Shown here one piece after another: positions 35,992-46,523 of a DNA stretch of 64,000 nt (within the stretch, counting starts at the first letter, position 1; the number at the start of each line of letters is the position of its first letter). The DNA is from Mucilaginibacter tolerans (GTDB taxonomy: Bacteria > Bacteroidota > Bacteroidia > Sphingobacteriales > Sphingobacteriaceae): assembly GCF_030519375.1 (NCBI RefSeq), contig NZ_JAUMKB010000011.1, positions 1-64,000 on the forward strand, given 5' to 3'. The position numbers and the translations under genes are program-made. A model generated the notes under the pieces. The model did not search any database and had not been told where the DNA came from. It saw only the letters and a list, made by a program, of their open reading frames with translations.

Positions 35992-36273
35992 AGTGGATCG
36001 GGTTAATCTTCATTGAAATTTTATAAAAGTTCTGTACTGATATGATTTGTGTAACATTATTATTACCAACTTTGATTTAACCAGCTTCGTATAATTAATA
36101 AAGTAGTTAAATTAATTGAACTGCCGGGCGCGAGGTCTGGCTTTTCTCGTTTTTATAGCTTGCCTTCTCAAAGTAGTTTAACCATCCGGATGTTAAATTT
36201 CCTCCGAAACATTTTAAACAAACAACAACCAAGGTTTTAAGGTTTACTTATAATTACCTTAATACAAATACTT
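35992..36273. other. Intergenic region between divergent genes
   Basis: No gene or obvious repeat seen in this stretch. Confidence 0.4.
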
Positions 36274-36621
36274 ATGAGAAGCTATGAAACTTTAGTGGAT
36301 GCCACTAATGATCTGAATAAAAGAGGATATACGGCAAATTTAAGCCTCGAAGGCGATACATTAGACGATAAGGACAAAGACATACACATGGGAGCCGACG
36401 ATTTTGAGATAAATGAGTTTTACCGGTTCGAGGGCGAAAGCAATCCATCGGATATGTCGATAGTCTATGCCATCAGTTCACCAAGATATCATTTAAAAGG
36501 CGTCTTGATAAATGCTTTCGGCACTTATGCGGATGACAGCCAATCAGCCATAGAGGCTAAGTTGCATCACTATCACGTAAGTAGTCATTTACATCGGGAG
36601 GATCAGCCAACTTCTGATTGA
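36274..36621 (+). CDS. Small conserved Bacteroidota protein
   Basis: A 115-residue acidic protein: M-R-S-Y-E-T-L-V-D-A-T-N-D-L, Y-T-A-N-L-S-L at 19-25, I-N-E-F-Y-R-F-E-G near 48, and V-Y-A-I-S-S-P near 65. Such proteins often carry the label phosphoribosylpyrophosphate synthetase in databases, which the sequence does not support because no PRPP motif is present. Function unknown. Confidence 0.7.
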   Translation: MRSYETLVDATNDLNKRGYTANLSLEGDTLDDKDKDIHMGADDFEINEFYRFEGESNPSDMSIVYAISSPRYHLKGVLINAFGTYADDSQSAIEAKLHHYHVSSHLHREDQPTSD

Positions 36622-36694
36622 GTTTGCAGTTGCCAGTGTGTTGTTTGCAGTAGGGTTAATTTAAACCTGAGCTATATTTTATATGCTAAGCAAC

Positions 36695-37258
36695 TTAAAG
36701 TCTGGCTAATAGTTTCCTTCCCCTGGACTGTATGGCCGCCGTTCCGTCACGCATCAAAAATCGGATCTGGTTAGCCAATTCTTCGGCAATCCATGGATAG
36801 CGTTCACGCATATTGAATAAAGTTTCGGCAGCGAACACTTTAACAGCAATCAACACTTTAGGGTCGATCAGCCAGTCAAACAATTGTTCAACTACAGGCT
36901 CCAGATTCATCTGGGCTAGTTTCTGCCTTATAATTGCTGGGGCTTTGGGCGAGGTAATATGCATAAGTATCTTGGCATAATGCCTTTTGCAACTGGGATT
37001 ATCCACATCCTTAACCCTCGAAATAAGATAGTCCAGATTGTCAATATAGCTTTCCGGTTTTTGCAAAAACAGATTCTCAAGTATCCAGGCTGCCCTGAAC
37101 GCAATGTTTTTATCGGGATTAAAAGTAATATCGATCAGATCTTTTACAGCAAATTGCTGCTTTTTGATAATCGCGCCGAGCTTAACTACCTTGGTTTTGG
37201 TTAGGGTAGCGCTAATTTCTTTTATCAGTTCATCAGATGTAAGCATCTTAAAACCCAA
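36695..37258 (-). CDS. HEAT-like repeat protein, paralogue 2
   Basis: A 187-residue all-helical protein, related along its whole length to the gene just upstream: both share K-L-G-x-x-I-K-K, K-I-L-M-H-I-T-S-P near the middle, W-L/M-I-D-P-K, V-x-A-A-E-x-L-F-N and R-Y-P-W-I-A-E-E-L. This spacing of helical pairs fits HEAT-type repeats. 11 nt behind its paralogue. Confidence 0.75.
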   Translation of the reverse strand: MGFKMLTSDELIKEISATLTKTKVVKLGAIIKKQQFAVKDLIDITFNPDKNIAFRAAWILENLFLQKPESYIDNLDYLISRVKDVDNPSCKRHYAKILMHITSPKAPAIIRQKLAQMNLEPVVEQLFDWLIDPKVLIAVKVFAAETLFNMRERYPWIAEELANQIRFLMRDGTAAIQSRGRKLLARL

Positions 37259-37269
37259 TTAGGATGGAA

Positions 37270-37830
37270 TCAATCTTCGGGATGCAGGTAGCTTAGAATA
37301 TAGTTGCACTTCGCCAGTAGGTTAGGAGTGGCGGTACGGGTCATGAATTCTACTTGTTTTGAAAGTTCTTCCGCAATCCACGGATAACGGTGACGCAGGT
37401 TGAATAAAGCCTCTGCGGCATATGAGCGTACGCTAACCAGCATTTTAGGATCAATCATCCATTCAAAGCACACCTCTACGATGCGTTCCATTTCAATCTC
37501 CTTCATCTTTTCACGTACATCTCTGGGAACTTCGGGCGAGGTAATATGCATCAATATTTTTGCATACGGTTTTTTTCTGCTTGCGCTTGGTATGTCAAAA
37601 ATATGATCGATAAAATATTGAATATCCTGGTAGTAGTATTCGGGAAATTTGAACATTACATACTCTAGCAAGCGCGATGATTTCAAGGCAATTCCCTTAT
37701 CGTCATGAAAAGTCATGTCAACTAATTCCCGTAAAGAAAAGTTTTCTTTCTTTATCTGGCGCCCCAGTTTGGCTACTGTGGTACCCTTACCGGGAGCGGA
37801 CATATGCTGAATTAATTGCGACTGCGTCAT
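37270..37830 (-). CDS. HEAT-like repeat protein, paralogue 1
   Basis: A 186-residue helical protein and tandem paralogue of the next gene, with the same order of motifs (K-I-L-M-H-I-T-S-P-E near 92, W-M-I-D-P-K-M near 130, A-L-F-N-L-R-H-R-Y-P-W-I near 146). Probably an adaptor. The pair arose by duplication and is probably co-transcribed. Confidence 0.75.
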   Translation of the reverse strand: MTQSQLIQHMSAPGKGTTVAKLGRQIKKENFSLRELVDMTFHDDKGIALKSSRLLEYVMFKFPEYYYQDIQYFIDHIFDIPSASRKKPYAKILMHITSPEVPRDVREKMKEIEMERIVEVCFEWMIDPKMLVSVRSYAAEALFNLRHRYPWIAEELSKQVEFMTRTATPNLLAKCNYILSYLHPED

Positions 37831-38019
37831 TGCGGTTAGGATTTTTGTTACTTACCTGTTCTCAGCTGTTTAAAAGTTATTAACAATTGTGACAAACGTA
37901 TGTGGAAAGGCAATGTAAATATAGTATTAGTTTATATTTTCTACAAGATTTTTTAATTAAAAAAATATTTTTTATTTTATACTGACAAAGCATGATTTAG
38001 CTACTTCCGCTAAAAATTC

Positions 38020-38027
38020 TACATTTG
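38020..38027 (+). promoter_or_regulatory. -7 box of the M16 peptidase genes
   Basis: TACATTTG, 24 nt before the first M16 ATG. Confidence 0.5.
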
Positions 38028-38050
38028 CAATCCACTTTATACTTATTTTT

Positions 38051-39289
38051 TTGATGGTTAAATTCAACCGTTTTACTTTGAATAACGGCCTTCGTGTTAT
38101 CGTTCACGAAGATCATACCACGCCTATGGCCGTTTTGAATATACTATATGATGTTGGCGCACGTGATGAAGACCCGGATAAAACAGGCTTTGCGCATTTG
38201 TTTGAACACCTGATGTTTGGCGGATCAATCAACATTCCGCAATACGATGAGCCCTTGCAGCGGGTTGGGGGAGAGAATAATGCCTTCACCACCAATGATA
38301 TCACTAACTATTATATCACGCTGCCTGCGTCCAACATTGAAACGGCCTTTTGGTTGGAAAGTGATCGCATGCTTAGCCTTGCTTTCAGCGAAAAGAGCCT
38401 GGAAGTACAGCGTAATGTGGTGATCGAAGAGTTTAAGCAGCGTTATCTGAATCAGCCTTATGGTGATGTTTGGCTGAAACTGCGGCCGTTGGTTTACAAA
38501 AAGCACCCGTACAAGTGGGCTACCATCGGCAAAGAGATTAAACATATAGAGGATGCCCGCATCGGGGATGTAAAGGCTTTCTTCAAAAAGCATTATAACC
38601 CGCAAAACGCTATCATGGTAGTTGGCGGAAATATAACAACTGAACAGGCTAAGCAATTGGCCGAAAAATGGTTTGGCCCGATACCCGCCGGAGAAAAATA
38701 TCTCCGTGACCTGCCGCAAGAGCCTGTCCAACAGGAAGAGCGCAGATTAACAGTTACCGCTAAAGTGCCATTAAATGATGTATACATAGCGTTTCACATG
38801 CCCGGCCGCCTGGATGAGGGTTATTATGAAACCGACCTGATATCAGATATTTTGTCACGGGGCAACTCTTCGCGTTTGTATAAAACCCTGGTAAAAGACA
38901 AGCAACTATTCAGCGAGATACATGCCTACAACATGGGCAGTTTCGATAAGGGAATGTTTGTTGTAGAGGGTAAGCCCCTTGAAAATGTAAGCATTGAAAT
39001 GGCTGAAGCAGCCATTTGGGAAGAACTGGAGATTATTAAAAATCAATTGGTTCCGGCTGATGAGTTGACCAAAGTGAAGAATAAAACGGAGTCGACGATG
39101 GTGTTTTCTGAAATGTCGTTATTGGATAAAGCAATGAACCTGGCCCAGTTCGAACTTTTTGGCGATGCGGATAAACTAAATCACGAAACCGATAAATACC
39201 TGGCTGTAACAGCTGAGCAGATACAAAAACAGGCTAAGGAAATTTTCCGGAAGGAAAACTCCTCGACGTTGATTTACCTGGCTGCTTAG
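38051..39289 (+). CDS. M16 family zinc peptidase, catalytic subunit
   Basis: A 412-residue insulinase-type peptidase. The inverted zinc motif H49-L-F-E52-H53 is intact, with the third ligand Glu further on (V-V-I-E-E-F near 126). Two-domain fold with R-L-D-E-G-Y-Y-E and S-S-R-L-Y near 265-275. No signal peptide, so it is cytoplasmic. The next gene is its non-catalytic partner; the two form the usual heterodimer that degrades peptides. Confidence 0.92.
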   Translation: MMVKFNRFTLNNGLRVIVHEDHTTPMAVLNILYDVGARDEDPDKTGFAHLFEHLMFGGSINIPQYDEPLQRVGGENNAFTTNDITNYYITLPASNIETAFWLESDRMLSLAFSEKSLEVQRNVVIEEFKQRYLNQPYGDVWLKLRPLVYKKHPYKWATIGKEIKHIEDARIGDVKAFFKKHYNPQNAIMVVGGNITTEQAKQLAEKWFGPIPAGEKYLRDLPQEPVQQEERRLTVTAKVPLNDVYIAFHMPGRLDEGYYETDLISDILSRGNSSRLYKTLVKDKQLFSEIHAYNMGSFDKGMFVVEGKPLENVSIEMAEAAIWEELEIIKNQLVPADELTKVKNKTESTMVFSEMSLLDKAMNLAQFELFGDADKLNHETDKYLAVTAEQIQKQAKEIFRKENSSTLIYLAA

Positions 39290-39300
39290 CGTTAAGAAAG

Positions 39301-39370
39301 GTTGTAGAAGTTGTAAATGTTTTGCAGGGCAAAAGCTTCCAATCATTTCAACATTTACAACTTCTACAAC
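39301..39370. repeat. Perfect 21-bp inverted repeat between the M16 genes
   Basis: The arms at 39301-39321 and 39350-39370 are exact reverse complements with a 28-nt spacer. Each arm itself contains GTTGTA twice. It lies in the 107-nt gap inside the operon. Confidence 0.7.
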
Positions 39371-39396
39371 ATCTGTAACCATTATAAATTTGATTA

Positions 39397-40677
39397 ATGA
39401 AACTAGAAAGGACAATAGCACCTGAATTTAAAGCGGTAGGGCAGATAGAACTAATCAGACCGGAACAGATCGATCTGGACAATGGCTGTAAAATATTCTG
39501 TTTCAACTCGGGCGATCAGGATTTGGTTCGTATTGAGTGGATATTCGGCAACCTGCATTTTGACCCAGCCAAGCCGTTAATGAACGTAGCAGTAAATACC
39601 ATGCTGACCGATGGTACATCGAAACTATCAGCAGCGCAAATCGCCGATAAAATCGATTTTTACGGCGCCTTTTTGCAGGTGGATTATGGTTACGACCATT
39701 CGCAGGTAGTGCTCTATACTTTAACCCGTCACCTGGCGGCTACTTTGCCGGTGATGAAAGACATCATTACCGACTCGGTTTTCCCTGAAAAAGAACTGGC
39801 GACTTTTATCCGCAATCAGCAGCAAAAATTGCAGGTAAGTCTGCAAAAAAATGATATTATTGCCCGCCGTAAGTTCAATAAAGCAGTTTATGGCAACACC
39901 ATCTACGGATTAGGTGCTGAACTTGACGATTACAAAACCCTTCATCGAGAGGATATGCTGGAACATTTTAAACAGATGTATCAGCCGTCAAATTGTACCA
40001 TTTTAGTGTCAGGCAAAATTGAACAATCAACGCTTGATCAGTTAAAAGAGGCTTTTGGAAAAGAGTGGTCCAATTATTCAATCAAAGCAGCTACGTCTCA
40101 GCCCGAACTAAAACCAGCTCCCGATCATTTTTATTTTGTGGAGAAGCCGGATGCGTTACAGTCGGCTATACGGATGGGCTTGCCTTCCATCAATCGCACC
40201 CATCCTGATTTTCCTGCCTTGCAAGTAATGAATACCGTTTTGGGTGGATACTTTGGTTCGAGATTGATGGCCAATATTCGCGAGGATAAAGGCTACACCT
40301 ATGGCATTGGGTCTGGATTTAGCTCATTGAGCAAAGGCGGCGCATTTTTTATTGCGACCGAAGTTGGCGCCGATGTTTGCAAAGCGGCAGTAAATGAAAT
40401 AGAGAAGGAAATTAATATTCTAAAAACGGTCCTGGTACCGGAAGGAGAGTTATCCCTGGTGCGTAATTACATGCTCGGCTCGCTTTTAGGTAGTCTCGAA
40501 AATATTTTCTCCCACGCCGATAAGTTCAAAAACATTTATTTCTTCGGACTGGATTACGACTATTACGACCGTTACACGGAAGTGGTCAAGTCTATCTCGG
40601 CTGTTGACGTGATGCAAATGGCAAAAAAATATCTTGATACAGATAATTTCTATAAGGTGATTGTAGGAAAGTATTGA
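39397..40677 (+). CDS. M16 family peptidase-like partner subunit
   Basis: A 426-residue M16 homologue in which the zinc motif is gone: where HxxEH should lie the protein has V-N-T-M-L-T-D-G-T. The C-terminal R/Y pair region (F-G-S-R-L-M-A-N-I-R-E-D-K-G-Y-T-Y near 286-302) is kept, which in heterodimeric M16 enzymes binds substrate. So it should be the non-catalytic subunit of the upstream gene. Confidence 0.9.
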   Translation: MKLERTIAPEFKAVGQIELIRPEQIDLDNGCKIFCFNSGDQDLVRIEWIFGNLHFDPAKPLMNVAVNTMLTDGTSKLSAAQIADKIDFYGAFLQVDYGYDHSQVVLYTLTRHLAATLPVMKDIITDSVFPEKELATFIRNQQQKLQVSLQKNDIIARRKFNKAVYGNTIYGLGAELDDYKTLHREDMLEHFKQMYQPSNCTILVSGKIEQSTLDQLKEAFGKEWSNYSIKAATSQPELKPAPDHFYFVEKPDALQSAIRMGLPSINRTHPDFPALQVMNTVLGGYFGSRLMANIREDKGYTYGIGSGFSSLSKGGAFFIATEVGADVCKAAVNEIEKEINILKTVLVPEGELSLVRNYMLGSLLGSLENIFSHADKFKNIYFFGLDYDYYDRYTEVVKSISAVDVMQMAKKYLDTDNFYKVIVGKY

Positions 40678-40680
40678 TTT

Positions 40681-42355
<1,675 letters not shown>

Positions 42356-42361
42356 AAACTA

Positions 42362-42447
42362 AAGATTAGTGATTAGAGATTAGTTGTAGTCTCTAATCGC
42401 TTAAATAAGGTACTAATCTCTAACCTCTAATTATCTAATCCCTAATT
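42362..42447. repeat. Imperfect palindrome of TAATC/GATTA words
   Basis: GATTAGTGATTAGAGATTAG on the left is mirrored by CTAATC, TACTAATCTCTAA and CCTCTAATTA on the right. It lies between guaB and the LOG-family gene. Confidence 0.6.
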
Positions 42448-43032
42448 ATGAAATCCATTTGTATCTTCTGTGGTGCTAATTTCAACGGTGATCCTGTTTT
42501 AAGGGAAGCTGCCGAACAATTGATCGAGGTGATGTTCAACAGGAATATCAGTCTTGTTTTTGGTGGCGGAAAAGTAGGCATGATGGGGTTGCTGGCTGAA
42601 GAAATGATCAGCCGTGGAGGGAAAACAACAGGAGTGATCACTCGGTTCCTGATGGATAAGGAAGTTGGCCATACCGGACTAACAGAATTACACATTGTCG
42701 AGACCATGCACCAGCGCAAACAACTAATGAATGATCTGTGCGACGGCATTATCATGCTTCCGGGCGGCTTTGGTACATTGGAAGAGTTTTTTGAGGTGCT
42801 GACCTGGTTGCAGCTCGGTCTTCACAATAAGCCCATTGGCGTACTCAATGTAAATGGCTTTTATGATAACCTGCTTAAGCAGATGGATGTAATGGTTGAG
42901 CAGCAGTTTTTGAAACCTACCAATCGTAAACTGGTACTTACTACCGGCGATCCGATAGAGTTGGTTAGTCTGATGGAAAACTTCAATGGCGTTCCCGACG
43001 AGGTTTGGTTCAGGGATAGAAATCTGACATAG
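42448..43032 (+). CDS. LOG family (TIGR00730) protein
   Basis: A 194-residue Rossmann-fold protein with C-I-F-C-G-A-N near the start, V-F-G-G-G-K-V-G-M-M-G near 38 and P-G-G-F-G-T-L-E-E near 105-113. Family members are nucleotide 5'-monophosphate phosphoribohydrolases (cytokinin-activating or purine clean-up). Its place behind guaB fits nucleotide metabolism. Confidence 0.9.
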   Translation: MKSICIFCGANFNGDPVLREAAEQLIEVMFNRNISLVFGGGKVGMMGLLAEEMISRGGKTTGVITRFLMDKEVGHTGLTELHIVETMHQRKQLMNDLCDGIIMLPGGFGTLEEFFEVLTWLQLGLHNKPIGVLNVNGFYDNLLKQMDVMVEQQFLKPTNRKLVLTTGDPIELVSLMENFNGVPDEVWFRDRNLT

Positions 43033-43040
43033 ATATTTCA

Positions 43041-43066
43041 TAGAGATGCGATGCATCGCGTCTCTA
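43041..43066. repeat. 26-bp dispersed palindrome, copy 1
   Basis: TAGAGATGCGATGCATCGCG followed by TCTCTA is palindromic with one mismatch pair. A second copy lies at 46474-46499. Confidence 0.7.
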
Positions 43067-43384
43067 CTTTTCTCCGCCACCCCGACCATAAAATATCACC
43101 CAGGTCATAAAATCATCAGTAAAATTCTCAAAGCGGTGTTTTACTCCGGCCTTTACAAAAAGCACATCCCCCTGTTTAAAAGTAGTACGTTCGTCGCCAT
43201 TCAAAAACACACCGTTCCCGCTGATTATTACGTACAATTCATCCTGCTTATGCGGCGTTTGAGGATCATTCTTTATCGGGCGATATATCTCGACAGACAT
43301 ACTGCCATGCTCCATCACTTTGGCAAATAATTGACCATGCGCCTGATCTAATTTTTCTAAGGCTTGAGCTATGCTTACTTTCAT
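43064..43384 (-). CDS. Cupin domain protein
   Basis: A 106-residue single-cupin protein. T-P-H-K-Q-D-E-L-Y near 43-51 (H-x-x-x-E-type metal motif), V-I-I-S-G-N-G near 52, G-D-V-L-F-V-K-A-G-V-K-H-R-F near 72-85. Probably a metal-binding small enzyme or sensor. The palindrome at 43041-43066 overlaps its 3' end by three bases. Confidence 0.85.
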   Translation of the reverse strand: MKVSIAQALEKLDQAHGQLFAKVMEHGSMSVEIYRPIKNDPQTPHKQDELYVIISGNGVFLNGDERTTFKQGDVLFVKAGVKHRFENFTDDFMTWVIFYGRGGGEK

Positions 43385-43445
43385 TATGAATAAATAACTT
43401 TTTGTTTATGTTTGTCGTAACAGCTACTTGAAATATCACAATTAA

Positions 43446-43518
43446 GCCGACATAGCTCAGCTGGTAGAGCAACGCACTCGTAACGCGTAGGTCGCAGGTT
43501 CGAATCCCGTTGTCGGCT
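43446..43518 (+). tRNA. tRNA-Thr (anticodon CGT)
   Basis: A 73-nt cloverleaf: acceptor GCCGACA with TGTCGGC, D-arm GCTC...GAGC, anticodon loop CTCGTAA giving CGT, T-arm GCAGG-TTCGAAT-CCCGT. The last anticodon-stem pair is A-C. CCA is not encoded. Reads ACG. Confidence 0.94.
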
Positions 43519-43523
43519 CCTAT

Positions 43524-43874
43524 TCAACTTACTTCTTTGATGAATTGCTGCAGCACCAGGGTATGGTTGTGTTCCTCGTCCCTTGCAGCAAACAACAGAG
43601 TAACAGTCCTATGTTTCTTAATATCAGCCAAAAGCTCCTTCACAGCTGGTGAATTATTTAGCTCGGTATGATAAGCAACTTTGAATTGTTCCCACTTGTC
43701 AACCATATGGTTAAACTCTTTTCGCAATTCTGTTGAAGGAGCGATTTCTTTTAGCCATTTATCTATGTGCGAATCTTCTTTTTTTATACCGCGCGGCCAC
43801 AACCGATCTATTAATATGCGGTAGCCATCGTCATTCGAGTAAGGCTCATATATTCTTTTTGTTTTAATAGGCAT
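43524..43874 (-). CDS. DUF488 family protein
   Basis: A 116-residue protein: R-I-Y-E-P-Y near 7, L-I-D-R-L-W-P-R-G-I-K-K near 22-33, and W-L-K-E-I-A-P-S near 40, the DUF488 signature. Function unknown. It ends 5 nt from tRNA-Thr, convergent to it. Confidence 0.88.
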   Translation of the reverse strand: MPIKTKRIYEPYSNDDGYRILIDRLWPRGIKKEDSHIDKWLKEIAPSTELRKEFNHMVDKWEQFKVAYHTELNNSPAVKELLADIKKHRTVTLLFAARDEEHNHTLVLQQFIKEVS

Positions 43875-43938
43875 GGATAATGAAATTGGTTTGTATGAAT
43901 TAAGTCCATAAATTTAAAAACATATTACCATTAAAATC

Positions 43939-44406
43939 ATGCCTAAAGAAGAAGTTAACGACCTGGTTAAGTTCCTTTTACCTTACCCTGACAAGGTAAA
44001 GGCCGCAGCCTTGTGGTTGCGTGAATTTGTGTGGGACTTATACCCTGACACCAATGAACTGATTTATGATAACTACAATGCCGTCGCTTTTGGCTGGTCG
44101 CCTACGGATAAGGCCGGAGATGTATTCTGCAGTATTGCAGTTTGCAGTGACCATGTGAACTTTGGTTTTAATAGGGGCGTGGATATCGAAGATCCCGCCA
44201 GAATGTTATTGGGTGACGGTAATCAATACCGGTATTTAAGGATAAGGGATAAGGAAGACTTTCCTGAGTGGTATATGAAAGAATTGCTTGAAGCAGCTTA
44301 TCAGAACTCATTATCGCGGATGAAGCCGGTTAAAAATCAGGTAAAAGGTACAACGATTGTTAAATCAATTTCACCAGTGAAGAAAAGGCCGGGGGTGAAA
44401 GATTAG
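43939..44406 (+). CDS. DUF1801-like (YdhG-fold) protein
   Basis: A 155-residue protein. L-I-Y-D-N-Y-N-A-V-A-F-G-W-S near 39-52, C-S-I-A-V-C-S-D-H-V-N-F-G-F near 63-76, and R-Y-L-R-I-R-D-K-E-D-F-P near 96 fit the DUF1801/YdhG-like fold. A Lys-rich tail follows. Divergent from the DUF488 gene. Function unknown. Confidence 0.7.
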   Translation: MPKEEVNDLVKFLLPYPDKVKAAALWLREFVWDLYPDTNELIYDNYNAVAFGWSPTDKAGDVFCSIAVCSDHVNFGFNRGVDIEDPARMLLGDGNQYRYLRIRDKEDFPEWYMKELLEAAYQNSLSRMKPVKNQVKGTTIVKSISPVKKRPGVKD

Positions 44407-44505
44407 AGCCCAGTTACCGGATATCAGGGATTGGGTTGATAATCCTTACAATTATTACCTTTACCGTAATTCAGCTGATCACTGATTAACCAATCACTCA
44501 CACCT

Positions 44506-46134
44506 ATGAATCTCGAATTCAATAAAAATGAAGATATAAATAAACAGTTGTCGTTCGATCTGCAAACGAGGCTCAAGAAAGTACATGCGGGTGGCGGAGA
44601 GAAGGCGGCTGCTAAACAAAAAGAAAAAGGCAAAATGCTGGCCCGTGAGCGGGTGTCTTATTTAATAGATAAAGACAAACCATGGCTGGAGATTGGTGCT
44701 TTTGCAGGGGATGGCATGTATATAGAGCATGGTGGTTGTCCATCGGGCGGGGTAGTTTGTGGGATTGGCTACGTATCGGGCCGCCAGTGCGTGATTGTTG
44801 CAAATGATGCGACCGTAAAAGCAGGTGCCTGGTTCCCCATCACGGCTAAGAAGAACCTGAGAGCACAGGAAATATCCATTGAAAATCGATTACCCATCAT
44901 TTACCTGGTTGACTCAGCAGGAGTATACTTGCCGCTTCAGGACGAGATTTTTCCGGACAAGGAGCATTTTGGACGGATTTTTCGTAATAATGCCATTATG
45001 AGCAGCTCAGGTATTATCCAGATCTCGGCTATCATGGGTTCATGCGTAGCGGGTGGGGCCTATCTGCCTATTATGAGCGATGAAGCCATGATTGTGGATG
45101 GCACAGGCTCTGTTTTTCTGGCGGGATCATACCTTGTAAAATCGGCAATCGGTGAGGATGTGGATAATGAAACCCTCGGCGGAGCTACTACGCATTGTGA
45201 AATATCCGGCGTAACGGATTATAAGCAACCCAACGACCAGGCCTGCCTCGATTCGATCAGGAATATTATGAGTATGGTGGGTGATTCTGTCAAAGCAGGG
45301 TTTGACAGAATAGAGCCTGTTGCACCAAAGCAGGATGAAAAAGAGATATATGGTATTTTACCCGACAACCGGGAGAAACCATATGATATGAGAGAAATCA
45401 TTAACAGGCTGCTGGATAACTCTGGTTTTGAGGAGTACAAGGAAGGATATGGGCAGTCAATTATCTGTGGATTGGGTCGTGTTGATGGCTGGGCGGTGGG
45501 CATTGTTGCTAACCAGCGCAAAGTAATCAAATCCAAAAAAGGAGAAATGCAGTTTGGCGGTGTGATCTATTCTGATTCGGCGGATAAAGCAACCCGTTTC
45601 ATAATGAACTGTAATCAGAAGAAGATACCACTTGTCTTTCTGCAGGATGTGACAGGCTTTATGGTAGGCAGTCGCTCAGAGCAGGGTGGCATCATCAAGG
45701 ATGGTGCGAAAATGGTAAACGCTGTATCAAATTCTGTCGTGCCTAAATTTACTTTCATTATCGGTAACTCTTATGGTGCAGGCAACTATGCTATGTGTGG
45801 CAAGGCTTACGATCCACGATTGATCTACGCATGGCCCTCCGCAAAAATTGCCGTGATGGGTGGCGCACAAGCTGCCAAAACCTTATTGCAGATCCAGGAG
45901 TCGGCAATGAAAGCAAAGGGCGAAGAGATCGACTCAAAAAAAGAAGAAGAACTACTAAAACAAATCACCGACCGCTACAACTCACAAACTACGCCATACT
46001 ACGCCGCAGCCCGGCTTTGGGTCGACGGTATTATTGACCCGCTCGAAACACGCAAAGTGATATCCATGGGCATCGAAGCTGCTAATCATGCGCCTATCGA
46101 AAAGGCTTTTAATGTGGGGATAATACAGACGTGA
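44506..46134 (+). CDS. Acyl-CoA carboxylase, carboxyltransferase (beta) subunit
   Basis: A 542-residue biotin-dependent carboxyltransferase with N- and C-terminal crotonase-like halves: L-A-R-E-R-V near 46, V-D-S-A-G-V-Y-L-P near 139-147, G-S-C-V-A-G-G-A-Y-L-P near 181, and F-L-Q-D-V-T-G-F-M-V-G near 381 with G-N-S-Y-G-A-G-N-Y-A-M near 422. The Y-L-P-L-Q-D-E-I-F-P region resembles methylcrotonyl-CoA carboxylase beta more than propionyl-CoA. The biotin subunit is not in the window. Confidence 0.9.
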   Translation: MNLEFNKNEDINKQLSFDLQTRLKKVHAGGGEKAAAKQKEKGKMLARERVSYLIDKDKPWLEIGAFAGDGMYIEHGGCPSGGVVCGIGYVSGRQCVIVANDATVKAGAWFPITAKKNLRAQEISIENRLPIIYLVDSAGVYLPLQDEIFPDKEHFGRIFRNNAIMSSSGIIQISAIMGSCVAGGAYLPIMSDEAMIVDGTGSVFLAGSYLVKSAIGEDVDNETLGGATTHCEISGVTDYKQPNDQACLDSIRNIMSMVGDSVKAGFDRIEPVAPKQDEKEIYGILPDNREKPYDMREIINRLLDNSGFEEYKEGYGQSIICGLGRVDGWAVGIVANQRKVIKSKKGEMQFGGVIYSDSADKATRFIMNCNQKKIPLVFLQDVTGFMVGSRSEQGGIIKDGAKMVNAVSNSVVPKFTFIIGNSYGAGNYAMCGKAYDPRLIYAWPSAKIAVMGGAQAAKTLLQIQESAMKAKGEEIDSKKEEELLKQITDRYNSQTTPYYAAARLWVDGIIDPLETRKVISMGIEAANHAPIEKAFNVGIIQT

Positions 46135-46267
46135 GGTTAGTTAAATGATCACCCATTAACTGATTACTGCACGTAAAACTTTTGCTACACATCAAAATAT
46201 CGGGCTGCTGACACAACAAAACGATTTCAACTTATGTTAGCAGAAAAAAAGCAATAATCACCCCCAG

Positions 46268-46465
46268 ATGTATCATGAAATTATTGCTGCTACAGGCGGC
46301 TTATTATTTATCGCGCTAGGAATAGCAAGGCAAAGAGAACGTAAGCACCTGATAACAGCCGGAGTAAAAGCTGAAAGTCCACTAGTGTGGGAAGTGTTCG
46401 TTATATCCGGGGTGTGCCTTTTGTTTTTTTCATTTGGTTTAATCATTTATCAATTGACCAAGTAA
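46268..46465 (+). CDS. Small two-TM protein
   Basis: A 65-residue protein with membrane segments at about 5-20 and 41-61 joined by an R-Q-R-E-R-K-H loop. No family recognised. Confidence 0.6.
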   Translation: MYHEIIAATGGLLFIALGIARQRERKHLITAGVKAESPLVWEVFVISGVCLLFFSFGLIIYQLTK

Positions 46466-46473
46466 CGTATTAC

Positions 46474-46499
46474 TAGAGACGCCATGCATTGTGTCTCTA
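46474..46499. repeat. 26-bp dispersed palindrome, copy 2
   Basis: TAGAGACGCCATGCATTGTG followed by TCTCTA; same ends and GCAT core as 43041-43066 with arm changes that largely keep pairing. Confidence 0.7.
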
Positions 46500-46523
46500 C
46501 GCGGATTTACCTACCTTTCATCC

